From Candidatus Omnitrophota bacterium (lineage in GTDB: Bacteria; Omnitrophota; Gorgyraeia; Gygaellales; Profunditerraquicolaceae): a stretch of DNA of 39,715 nt. The notes under the pieces are model-generated. The model searched no databases and had not been told where the DNA came from. It saw only the letters and a program-made list of their open reading frames with translations. The number at the start of each line of letters is the position of its first letter. Positions within the stretch are counted from its first letter, which is position 1. The translations under genes were made by a program, and so were the position numbers. Location of the stretch: contig JAKLQX010000076.1 of NCBI GenBank assembly GCA_022013085.1, positions 1 through 39,715 of the forward strand, written 5' to 3'. This document shows, piece after piece, positions 1 through 7,888 of this stretch.

Positions 1-1
1 G

Positions 2-427
2 GCGCAGTTGTCTGATAACTTAATTAGCCAGTTTAAGGCAAAAGTAGTTATTACCGGGAGTATCTCAGATTTACCGTTAGCCAATCAGATTAAGCAAATG
101 ATGCAACAGAAGCCGTTAGTTGCCTGCGGAGTTTTTAATATAAAGCAGTTAGGCGCCTTGGCAAAATCATCCGATCTATTTATTACAGCTGATACCGGGC
201 CGTTACATATCGCTAATGCTGTGGGTGCGAAAAAGATAATTGCAATTTTCGGCCCGACAGCTAAAGAGATTACCGGGCCGTATCCAGTAACTAATACTGC
301 TATTTTGCAAAAAGATGTGGGATGCATAATACCATGTTATAAAGTGCATTGTCAGGATAACCGGTGTATGAAGGCAGTTACTCCGGATGATGTTTTAACC
401 GAAGCCAAGAAAGTTTTACGCAAATGA
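2..427 (+). CDS. Glycosyltransferase family 9 (heptosyltransferase-like), C-terminal part, truncated by window edge
   Basis: Open frame from the window edge; GT9 motifs DLFITADTGPLHIANAVGAKKIIAIFGPT and a C-terminal Cys cluster GCIIPCYKVHCQDNRC as in WaaF-type proteins. Confidence 0.85.
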   Translation, partial: AQLSDNLISQFKAKVVITGSISDLPLANQIKQMMQQKPLVACGVFNIKQLGALAKSSDLFITADTGPLHIANAVGAKKIIAIFGPTAKEITGPYPVTNTAILQKDVGCIIPCYKVHCQDNRCMKAVTPDDVLTEAKKVLRK

Positions 428-2442
428 AGATTCTTTTTGTTACCTTAAGCAATATCGGGGATTGTATTTTGACTCTTCCGGTTTTAGACCTATTACGCGT
501 TAAACACCCGCAAGCTAAGATTACTTGTCTTGTGCCAAATCGTCCCAAAGAAATATTTATTAATAATCCGGTTGTAGATTCAGTAATTATTTTTGATAAG
601 CACGCTAAATTAAGGGAGAAGATTAAGTTATTTTTTTCTTTGGGCAAAGAAGGGTTTGACGAAGTTATCGACCTGCGCAATAGTTTTTTCGGTGCTTTCT
701 TGCCGGCTAAGAAAAGGAGTTCGCCGATGCGGCGGATTCCTAAGCAAATTAAACATATGAAGGATAGGCATTTGTTCTGGGCTAATCTTTTGAGCAGTTC
801 TTTAAAACGTAAGGAAGCTCTTTCATTAAATATTTCGGTTTCTGATAAGCAATTTATTCATGGGATATTAAGTGAGAATAAAATTAATTGCGCTAAACTA
901 ATCGCACTATCTCCCGGAGCAAGAAGCCATTCTAAACTCTGGGGTAAGCAGAATTTTAGCCGGCTTTGTACAATGTTTATCCAACAAGGCTGGGAAATTG
1001 TTTTAGTTGGTGATGCAGCAGACAAGTTCATATGCAGCTATATCCAAAAAGATTGCGCGGGGAAGATTTTAGATCTTAGTGGTAAAACTACTATAGGGCA
1101 GCTAGCTGCTTTATTAACCAGCGCGCAGCTTTTGATTACTAATGATAGTGCAGTAATGCATCTGGCAAGTTATTTAAATATCCCGGTGGCAGCGATTTTT
1201 GGCCCTACGGATGAAGTTAAATATGCACCCTGGTCAGAAAAGAGCGTAGTTATTAAGAAAAATATTTTTTGCCGTCCTTGTGAGAAAGCGCAATGTCGTT
1301 TTGGGACGTTGGCATGTTTGACAAGTATAAACCCGGAAGAGGTTTTTAGTCAGGTGAATTTATTATTAACGAATAAATCCGTGTTTGAAAAAAATGATTT
1401 GCAGTATCAAAGGATTCTTATTGTGCGCACTGACCGTATCGGGGATGTGGTCTTATCTACACCGGTAATTAAAGCTTTAAGGCAGAGATATCCTCAAGCA
1501 TATATATCTATGATGGTTGCTCCGTATGCCTTGGAAATTATCGAAGGTAATCCTTATTTGGATGAGGTTATTGTTTATGATAAGGGTGGTTTGCATAAAA
1601 GTTGGCTACGTTCGCTTAAATTTGCCAGCAGGCTTAAGAAAAAGAAGTTTGATTTAGCAGTAATTTTGCATCCGACTAACCGCGTACATCTATTGACTTT
1701 TTTAGCTGGAATTCCTAAGCGTTTAGGGTATAACCGTAAATTAGGTTTTTTGCTTAATGAAAAAAAAGAACATAAAAAACAAGAGGGCCTTAAGCATGAG
1801 GCAGAATATAATCTAGAGTTGCTTAAAGATCTAGGTATCACAGGTAGGCATACTGAACTATATATTCCTATAAAAGCGGAATCAGAAAAGTGGGTTAATG
1901 ATCTTTTCAAAAGTTTTGGGATTAGGCAGAGTGATAAATTATTAGCGATTAACCCCGGGGCAAGTTGTCCTTCTAAGCTTTGGCCGCTAGAACGTTTTGC
2001 TGAAGTTGCCTTAAAGTTAGCCAGGGCGCATAATCTAAAAATATTAGTTTTAGCTGGGCCTAAAGATATGCTTTTAGCAGACAAAATCGCTTTGCGTCAG
2101 GAACTTAAGGGTAAAGTAATAAATCTTGCTGGTAGATCCTCAATAAGTCAGTTAGCCAGCATTCTTAAGAGGTGTGTGTTATTTATCTCTAATGATTCTG
2201 GCCCGGTGCATATTGCTTCTGCGGTAGGCACGCCAGTTATTTCGATTTTTGGCCGTTCCCAGCCAGGACTTAGCCCTAAGCGTTGGGGGCCATTAGGCAA
2301 GCGTGATAGATATTTACATAAAGAGGTAGGTTGTATTCAATGCCTGGCGCATAATTGTCAAAAGGAATTTGCCTGTCTTAAGGCAATCAGCGTTGAGGAT
2401 GTTGTTCTAGCAGCCGAATCGACTTTAAAATGCCTCTGCTAG
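424..2442 (+). CDS. Tandem two-domain GT9 (heptosyltransferase-like) protein
   Basis: Two complete GT9 units in one 672-aa ORF: MKILFVTLSNIGDCILTLPVLDLL...NDSAVMHLASYLNIPVAAIFGPT and ILIVRTDRIGDVVLSTPVIKAL...NDSGPVHIASAVGTPVISIFG. Confidence 0.88.
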   Translation: MKILFVTLSNIGDCILTLPVLDLLRVKHPQAKITCLVPNRPKEIFINNPVVDSVIIFDKHAKLREKIKLFFSLGKEGFDEVIDLRNSFFGAFLPAKKRSSPMRRIPKQIKHMKDRHLFWANLLSSSLKRKEALSLNISVSDKQFIHGILSENKINCAKLIALSPGARSHSKLWGKQNFSRLCTMFIQQGWEIVLVGDAADKFICSYIQKDCAGKILDLSGKTTIGQLAALLTSAQLLITNDSAVMHLASYLNIPVAAIFGPTDEVKYAPWSEKSVVIKKNIFCRPCEKAQCRFGTLACLTSINPEEVFSQVNLLLTNKSVFEKNDLQYQRILIVRTDRIGDVVLSTPVIKALRQRYPQAYISMMVAPYALEIIEGNPYLDEVIVYDKGGLHKSWLRSLKFASRLKKKKFDLAVILHPTNRVHLLTFLAGIPKRLGYNRKLGFLLNEKKEHKKQEGLKHEAEYNLELLKDLGITGRHTELYIPIKAESEKWVNDLFKSFGIRQSDKLLAINPGASCPSKLWPLERFAEVALKLARAHNLKILVLAGPKDMLLADKIALRQELKGKVINLAGRSSISQLASILKRCVLFISNDSGPVHIASAVGTPVISIFGRSQPGLSPKRWGPLGKRDRYLHKEVGCIQCLAHNCQKEFACLKAISVEDVVLAAESTLKCLC

Positions 2443-2653
2443 TTTTCTCACTCAGGTCGATTTTTTAACGCCAATGATCTTTCGCATTTCGGCGGCTGCT
2501 GTACTCGCGCCTCGTGTTCTCACTCGGCGCTCAGACAGCATCGCCGTTCCGAGATTGCCCCGCCTAAGTCGGGGCCTCGGAATTCCCGAAATACTCAAGC
2601 TCCATTGGCTAAAATCGACATTCGCTGCGAAAACCAGCAGAGTCATTTTAAAA
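2424..2653. repeat. ~225-bp GC-rich palindromic element, copy 1, with long imperfect terminal inverted repeats and internal hairpins
   Basis: Left end TTTAAAATGCCTCTGCTAGTTTTC...CAATG; reverse complement of right end TTTAAAATGACTCTGCTGGTTTTC...CAATG; internal hairpin CCGAGattGCCCCGcctaagtCGGGGCcTCGG; second copy at 39174-39402 in opposite orientation. Confidence 0.85.
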
Positions 2654-2661
2654 TAATCTGT

Positions 2662-2689
2662 TTGATTTAACGGTTAATTGTGCTAGAAT
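2662..2689 (+). promoter_or_regulatory. Candidate sigma70-type promoter
   Basis: TTGATT (2662-2667), 16-nt spacer, TAGAAT (2684-2689), 9 nt before ATG at 2698. Confidence 0.4.
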
Positions 2690-2697
2690 TATTTCTT

Positions 2698-3627
2698 ATG
2701 ATTAACTTAAAAAAGGTAAAAAGATATTCTATTAAATCGCGCAAAAGCCTGGTAAACAAGGGGGATTTTGCCCAGTTACCTGTTAAGGGTAGAAGTTTTG
2801 CCAGTTTCTTAAGCTCTTTGCCGAATATCTTAAAAGCAAAAGATTTGCAGGCGGTTTCTTCCGATATTGTTAGCGCCCATAAGAAGAAAAAAGGGGTAAT
2901 TTTTATGTGCGGGGCGCATGTAATTAAGTGCGGGCTTAATCCGGTATTAATTGAATTAATTAACAAGAAAGTAATTACTTGTATCTGCTTGAATGGCGCC
3001 GGGATTATCCATGATTTTGAGCTGGCTTTCCAGGGCAAAACTTCTGAAGATGTTGCCGAAAACCTTAAAACCGGAAGATTCGGTATGGGTAAGGAGAGCG
3101 CGGATTTTTTAAATCTTGCTGTTAAAGAAGGCGTAGGAAAAGGTTTTGGATTAGGTTATGCTGTGGCCAGTAAAATAGCTACCTCAGATCTTGCGCATAA
3201 AGATTTAAGCCTGCTTTATAACGCCTATAAAAATAAAATTCCCGTCTGCGTTTTTGTGGGAATTGGTACGGATATTATTCATCAGCATCCTTCTTTTGAT
3301 GCCGCTTCTACAGCGAACGGTTCTTTACGTGATTTTCATATTCTTGTAGATAAAATCTGTGCTTTAAATCAAGGCGGAGTGGTGGCTAATTTTGGTTCAG
3401 CCGTAATGCTGCCGGAAGTCTTTTTGAAAGCGCTTAACCTGGCGCGTAATTTAGGAAATCAAGTTAAGAATTTTACCACTGTTAACTTTGATATGATTTA
3501 TCAGTATCGTGCGGTGCAGAATGTGGTGATCCGGCCGACGCTTTCCGGCGGGGAAGGCTATTATATTATTGGCCACCATGAGATTATGCTTCCTCTTCTA
3601 GCGCAAAGTATAATTGAAAAAATATGA
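2698..3627 (+). CDS. Deoxyhypusine synthase-like (DHS superfamily?) protein
   Basis: ATG at 2698 preferred over the GTG at 2680; motifs MCGAHVIKCGLNPVLIELI, NGAGIIHDFELAFQGKTSEDV, ANGSLRDFHILVDKI; assignment from remembered family resemblance only. Confidence 0.5.
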   Translation: MINLKKVKRYSIKSRKSLVNKGDFAQLPVKGRSFASFLSSLPNILKAKDLQAVSSDIVSAHKKKKGVIFMCGAHVIKCGLNPVLIELINKKVITCICLNGAGIIHDFELAFQGKTSEDVAENLKTGRFGMGKESADFLNLAVKEGVGKGFGLGYAVASKIATSDLAHKDLSLLYNAYKNKIPVCVFVGIGTDIIHQHPSFDAASTANGSLRDFHILVDKICALNQGGVVANFGSAVMLPEVFLKALNLARNLGNQVKNFTTVNFDMIYQYRAVQNVVIRPTLSGGEGYYIIGHHEIMLPLLAQSIIEKI

Positions 3628-3708
3628 TCCCCGCACCTTCTCTATATCTAGTTTTCAGAAGGCGTAGGGTTTAAAAAATAATTAATATGGAAGAAGGTGC
3701 GGGGTGAT
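3624..3708 (+). repeat. Start-codon palindromic element copy A (upstream of hldE1)
   Basis: TGAT flanks at 3625-3628 and 3705-3708; 13-bp stem CCCCGCACCTTCT (3629-3641) / AGAAGGTGCGGGG (3692-3704); last G of right arm is first base of GTG start. Confidence 0.85.
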
Positions 3709-4717
3709 AAAGCTTAAACAAATAATTCAAAAGTTTGGGAAAGCGAAGATTCTGGTAGTTGGCGATCTTATTCTTGATGAATATATCTGGGGTTCTGTAG
3801 AGAGAATTTCTCCTGAGGCCCCTGTTCCTGTGCTTTGGGCAAAAAAGCGTACTTTTGTTCCTGGGGGCACGGCTAATGTTGCCAATAATATCCGTTCACT
3901 TGGCGGCGGCGTTACTTTACTTGGCGTAACTGGTAAAGATGCTAACTCTAAAATTCTCTTGAGTGAATTAAAGAAACGTAAGATTAATACTAGCGGTATT
4001 TTTGTTGAGCTAGGCCGGCATACAACAGTTAAAACGCGTATTCTTGCTGGGAGCCAACAAGTGGTAAGAGTGGATTGGGAGCATACTCATGATCTTTCAA
4101 ATGAATTGAATTCAAAAATTTTAAAATATATTGAAAAAAATATTAAGTCATTTGATGCGGTAATTGTCGAGGATTATGGTAAAGGGGTAATTAACGTAGC
4201 GCTCCTGGAGAGGCTTACTACGCTTGCTGCTAAGTACAAAAAGATCCTTACCGTAGATCCTAAAGAGGAAAACTTTCAATATTACCGAGGGGTAACTGCG
4301 ATTACCCCTAACCGTAAAGAGTTGGAAAATGCCATAAAAAACCTTAAGCTAAAAGATACAACTAATAGATTTAGGATAAATACCGATAGGTTATTTACTG
4401 ATAAGGATATTGATTTAGCTGCTCAGCAAATTCTGGCATTTTTAAAATTAGATTCTATTTTAGTTACCCTGGGAGAGCAAGGGATGAAATTGTTTGAGAA
4501 GAATGGCCGCTTAATACATATTCCAACTGTAGCCCAGGAGGTTTTTGATGTTTCTGGGGCAGGGGACACGGTAATTAGCACTTTTACTTTGGCTCTTTGC
4601 GCCGGGGCTTCCAAATTAGAAGCAGCACATATTGCTAATTTTGCCGCAGGCATTGTAGTAGGTAAGCTAGGCACAGCAGTAACAACTATTAAAGAACTTT
4701 TAGAGAGGATAAAATAA
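3704..4717 (+). CDS. hldE1: D-glycero-beta-D-manno-heptose-7-phosphate kinase (HldE/RfaE1 kinase domain only)
   Basis: PfkB family: VVGDLILDEYIWGSVERISPEAPVPVL, PGGTANVANNIRSLGG, DVSGAGDTVISTF; GTG start. Confidence 0.92.
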   Translation: MIKLKQIIQKFGKAKILVVGDLILDEYIWGSVERISPEAPVPVLWAKKRTFVPGGTANVANNIRSLGGGVTLLGVTGKDANSKILLSELKKRKINTSGIFVELGRHTTVKTRILAGSQQVVRVDWEHTHDLSNELNSKILKYIEKNIKSFDAVIVEDYGKGVINVALLERLTTLAAKYKKILTVDPKEENFQYYRGVTAITPNRKELENAIKNLKLKDTTNRFRINTDRLFTDKDIDLAAQQILAFLKLDSILVTLGEQGMKLFEKNGRLIHIPTVAQEVFDVSGAGDTVISTFTLALCAGASKLEAAHIANFAAGIVVGKLGTAVTTIKELLERIK

Positions 4718-4718
4718 T

Positions 4719-5459
4719 ATGGATGTAATTGGAGTTATTCCGGCACGGTTTTCATCAGTTAGATTTCAGGGGAAGATTTTGGCAGATATCATGGGTAAAC
4801 CCATGTTGCAACATGTGTGGGAGCGCGCTAAGCAATCTCGCATGCTGGATGATTTGATTATTGCTTGTGATAGCGAAATCATATTCAAAGTTGCTACTGA
4901 ATTCGGGGCTAAGGCTGTAATGACTTCTAAAGAACATACCTGTGGTACGGATAGAATAAGTGAGGTGGTTAATCCAATTGACGTAAAAGTTATCATTAAT
5001 ATTCAAGGCGATGAACCGCTTATTCATCCTACAATGATTGATAATGTAGCTCGGGCGCTTCTAGAAGATAAATTGATTAATATGGCAACGCTTATGAAAA
5101 GGATCACTGATCTAGCGCAAGTAACTGACCCGAATGTAGTTAAGGTGGTAGTGGATAAGAATAATTTTGCTTTATATTTTTCACGCTCTCCCATTCCGTA
5201 TCTTGCACCCGATGCGCAAGTAATTGGCGCGGTCTATTATAAGCATATTGGCCTTTATGGGTATACTAAGGATTTTCTTTTTACTTATAAGAATCTTCCA
5301 GTTTCTAATCTTGAGAAAACAGAAAAACTGGAACAACTGCGCGTTTTAGCTGAAGGTTTTAAAATTAAGGTGATTGAGACTAAATTTGATACTGTGGGAG
5401 TAGATACTCCGGATGATTTAGAACGGGCGAAAGAACAACTACAAAAGGAAACAAAATAA
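4719..5459 (+). CDS. kdsB: 3-deoxy-manno-octulosonate cytidylyltransferase
   Basis: VIGVIPARFSSVRFQGKILADIMGKPMLQHVWERA; NIQGDEPLI; FDTVGVDTPDDLERA. Confidence 0.95.
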   Translation: MDVIGVIPARFSSVRFQGKILADIMGKPMLQHVWERAKQSRMLDDLIIACDSEIIFKVATEFGAKAVMTSKEHTCGTDRISEVVNPIDVKVIINIQGDEPLIHPTMIDNVARALLEDKLINMATLMKRITDLAQVTDPNVVKVVVDKNNFALYFSRSPIPYLAPDAQVIGAVYYKHIGLYGYTKDFLFTYKNLPVSNLEKTEKLEQLRVLAEGFKIKVIETKFDTVGVDTPDDLERAKEQLQKETK

Positions 5460-6271
5460 TGCAGCAGGTTAGTATTAAAAATATTAAGTTTGGGGATAAA
5501 CAGCCGCTTGTGCTTATTGCCGGCCCTTGTGTTATCCAGTCACTGAGTTTTTGTTTGGATACCGCTAAGAAAATTAAGCGTATTGCAGATGATTGTGGTA
5601 TGCCATTTATTTTTAAATCTAGTTTTGATAAAGCTAATCGGCTCTCTATTGATTCTTATCGCGGGCCAGGGTTAATTAAAGGCTTGGCGATTTTAAAATC
5701 AGTAAAACAACAGCTTAAAATTCCTATATTAAGTGATGTGCATTGCGCGAAAGATATGCCTGCGGCTGCCCAAGTCCTGGATATCATCCAAATACCGGCA
5801 TTTTTATGCCGTCAGACAGATTTAATAGTTGCTGCAGCTAAGACGGGTAAAATAGTGAATATTAAAAAAGGGCAGTTTCTCGCTCCTTGGGATATCTTGC
5901 CTATAATTAAGAAAGTTGAGTCAGTAGGGAATAAGCAGATTTTGATTACGGAGAGAGGGGTAAGTTTTGGTTATAATAATCTAGTCACGGATTTTCGTAG
6001 TTTAGGAATTATGCGTGCCCTAGGCTATCCGGTTATTTATGATGCAACCCACAGTGTACAGCTTCCCGGTGGCTCAGGGGATTGTTCCAGCGGTCAGAGT
6101 GAATTTGTAACGGGTTTATCCCGGGCAGCTGTGGCTTTTGGCTGCGATGGTTTATTTCTTGAGGTACACCCTGACCCGGCTCAGGCGCCGTGCGATGGGG
6201 CAAATATGATTAATTTTAAAGAATTGGAAACTCTTTTAAAACAAGTTACAAAGATTAGAAAGGCGTTATGA
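5459..6271 (+). CDS. kdsA: 2-dehydro-3-deoxyphosphooctonate aldolase (KDO-8-P synthase)
   Basis: LIAGPCVIQS, FKSSFDKANRLSIDSYRGPGL, DATHSVQLPGG, FLEVHPDPAQAPCDGANM. Confidence 0.96.
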   Translation: MQQVSIKNIKFGDKQPLVLIAGPCVIQSLSFCLDTAKKIKRIADDCGMPFIFKSSFDKANRLSIDSYRGPGLIKGLAILKSVKQQLKIPILSDVHCAKDMPAAAQVLDIIQIPAFLCRQTDLIVAAAKTGKIVNIKKGQFLAPWDILPIIKKVESVGNKQILITERGVSFGYNNLVTDFRSLGIMRALGYPVIYDATHSVQLPGGSGDCSSGQSEFVTGLSRAAVAFGCDGLFLEVHPDPAQAPCDGANMINFKELETLLKQVTKIRKAL

Positions 6272-6379
6272 ACCCCGCACCTTCTAAATATTCATCTATG
6301 CAAACTAAAAGGTTTAATGAATCCAGCACCTTCTTGAAGGTGCTGGATGAATTAAGTAAGAAAGAAGGTGCGGGGTGAA
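6268..6379 (+). repeat. Start-codon palindromic element copy B (upstream of kdsD), with nested inner hairpin
   Basis: TGAA flanks at 6269-6272 and 6376-6379; 13-bp stem CCCCGCACCTTCT (6273-6285) / AGAAGGTGCGGGG (6363-6375); inner perfect palindrome ATCCAGCACCTTCTTGAAGGTGCTGGAT (6321-6348). Confidence 0.88.
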
Positions 6380-7343
6380 ATTAAATGTGATTAAGCGGGC
6401 AAAAGAGGTTTTGGAAATTGAGGCGCAGGCAATTAGGTTGCTTAAAAACCGGGTGGATCATAATTTTTCTAAAGCCGTAGAGTTAATCTTAAAAACTAAA
6501 GGCAGGGTAATTGTTAGCGGGATGGGCAAAACTGGAATTATTGCTCAAAAGTTTTCCGCTACTTTAGCTTCTACTGGTACTCCGAGCCTATTTTTACATA
6601 CGGCAGAGGCGATTCATGGTGATCTCGGAAAAGTTACCAATGATGATATAGTAGTCATCCTTTCTAATAGCGGTAGCACTGAGGAGATGAAGCAACTTCT
6701 ACCTTTACTTAAAAAGATCGGTGTATTGATTATCTCACTTACCGGCAATACGAAATCTGTTTTGGCTAAATACAGTGACGTAGTTTTGGATGTTTCTGTG
6801 AAAAAAGAGGCTTGTATTTTAGGGCTCGCGCCCACTGCTTCAACTACCGCGGCTTTAGCTATGACTGATGCTTTGGCGGTATGCCTCTTAGAGCAAAAAG
6901 GTTTTAAGGAAAAGGATTTTGCTTTTTTCCATCCTGGAGGGGCTATTGGCAGGCGCCTGCTTTTAAAAGTTGAAGATCTTATGCGTAGCGGGAAATTTAA
7001 TCCTATAGTTGGTGAGGAAAAAAAGGTTTCTGAGGTTTTATTAGCGATTACGCGTGCGCGCGCTGGATGCGCTACGATAGTGAATAAACAAGGAAAATTA
7101 AAAGGTATATTTACTGATGGTGATCTGCGTCGTCATCTGGAGAGTGATGAAAATTTACCGAGTAGGCCGATCTCTGAAGTGATGACTTCCAAGCCTACTG
7201 TAGTATATAAAGATATGTTGGCAGCTCAGGCAATGCGTATAATGCAGGATAAGCGCATTGATGAAATTCCAGTGGTGGATAAATTTATGCACCCAGTTGG
7301 TTTATTAGATATTCAGGATCTGCTTAAAGCGGGGTTAGTTTAA
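6375..7343 (+). CDS. kdsD: Arabinose-5-phosphate isomerase, SIS + tandem CBS (KpsF/GutQ/KdsD)
   Basis: GMGKTGIIAQKFSATLASTGTPSLFLHTAEAIHGDLG; two C-terminal CBS units; GTG start. Confidence 0.95.
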   Translation: MKLNVIKRAKEVLEIEAQAIRLLKNRVDHNFSKAVELILKTKGRVIVSGMGKTGIIAQKFSATLASTGTPSLFLHTAEAIHGDLGKVTNDDIVVILSNSGSTEEMKQLLPLLKKIGVLIISLTGNTKSVLAKYSDVVLDVSVKKEACILGLAPTASTTAALAMTDALAVCLLEQKGFKEKDFAFFHPGGAIGRRLLLKVEDLMRSGKFNPIVGEEKKVSEVLLAITRARAGCATIVNKQGKLKGIFTDGDLRRHLESDENLPSRPISEVMTSKPTVVYKDMLAAQAMRIMQDKRIDEIPVVDKFMHPVGLLDIQDLLKAGLV

Positions 7344-7345
7344 AT

Positions 7346-7888
7346 ATGGCGCTTGATATGATCAAGGAAGAGCTTAAACTAAAAGCAAGTAAGATCAAAC
7401 TTCTTTTATTAGATGTTGACGGAGTGCTTACCGATGGTAGGATAATTTATGATTCGCGCGGTCGGGATTCTAAATTCTTCGATGTGCATGATGGGCTAGG
7501 GGTTTATGTTTTGCATAAATCCGGGATCAAGACTGTTTTAATTACAGCCAAAAGTTCTAAAACTATATCGCCGCGCGCCAAAGATATGCGTGTAGCTGAA
7601 GTTTTCGCGGATATTTTTCCTAAGAGTTCCCTGCTTGATAGAATTCTAAAGAAGTATGGCGTTTGTTCAGATGAGGTTTGTTTTGTAGGAGATGATTTAG
7701 TGGATTTATCGATTATGCGTAAGGTTGGCTTACCTGTGGCAGTTGCCAACGCAGCAGATGAAATAAAAGAAGTTGCGGGTTTTATTACTAGTTGCGTCGG
7801 CGGCCGCGGAGCAGTTAGAGAAGTTGCGGAGTTAATTCTTAAATCGCAAGGTAAATGGGAAGATATCTTAAAGTTTTATGCTGCTTAA
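7346..7888 (+). CDS. kdsC: 3-deoxy-D-manno-octulosonate 8-phosphate phosphatase (HAD)
   Basis: LLLLDVDGVLTDGRIIYDSRG, VCFVGDDLVDLSIMRKVGLPVAVANA, TSCVGGRGAVREV. Confidence 0.94.
   Translation: MALDMIKEELKLKASKIKLLLLDVDGVLTDGRIIYDSRGRDSKFFDVHDGLGVYVLHKSGIKTVLITAKSSKTISPRAKDMRVAEVFADIFPKSSLLDRILKKYGVCSDEVCFVGDDLVDLSIMRKVGLPVAVANAADEIKEVAGFITSCVGGRGAVREVAELILKSQGKWEDILKFYAA

Noticed and set aside
2452-2656. Overlapping ORFs on both strands in palindromic element copy 1, with a similar ORF in copy 2 (MIFRISAAA.LAPR.L.RRSDSIAVPRLPRL)
   Set aside because: Similarity follows from shared DNA of the palindromic element; the frames on the other strand are not maintained between copies and there is no start-site support.
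3624-3708. Ordinary rho-independent terminators as the explanation for the CCCCGCACC hairpins
   Set aside because: No T-run follows the right arm; the arm runs directly into the start codon in every copy.
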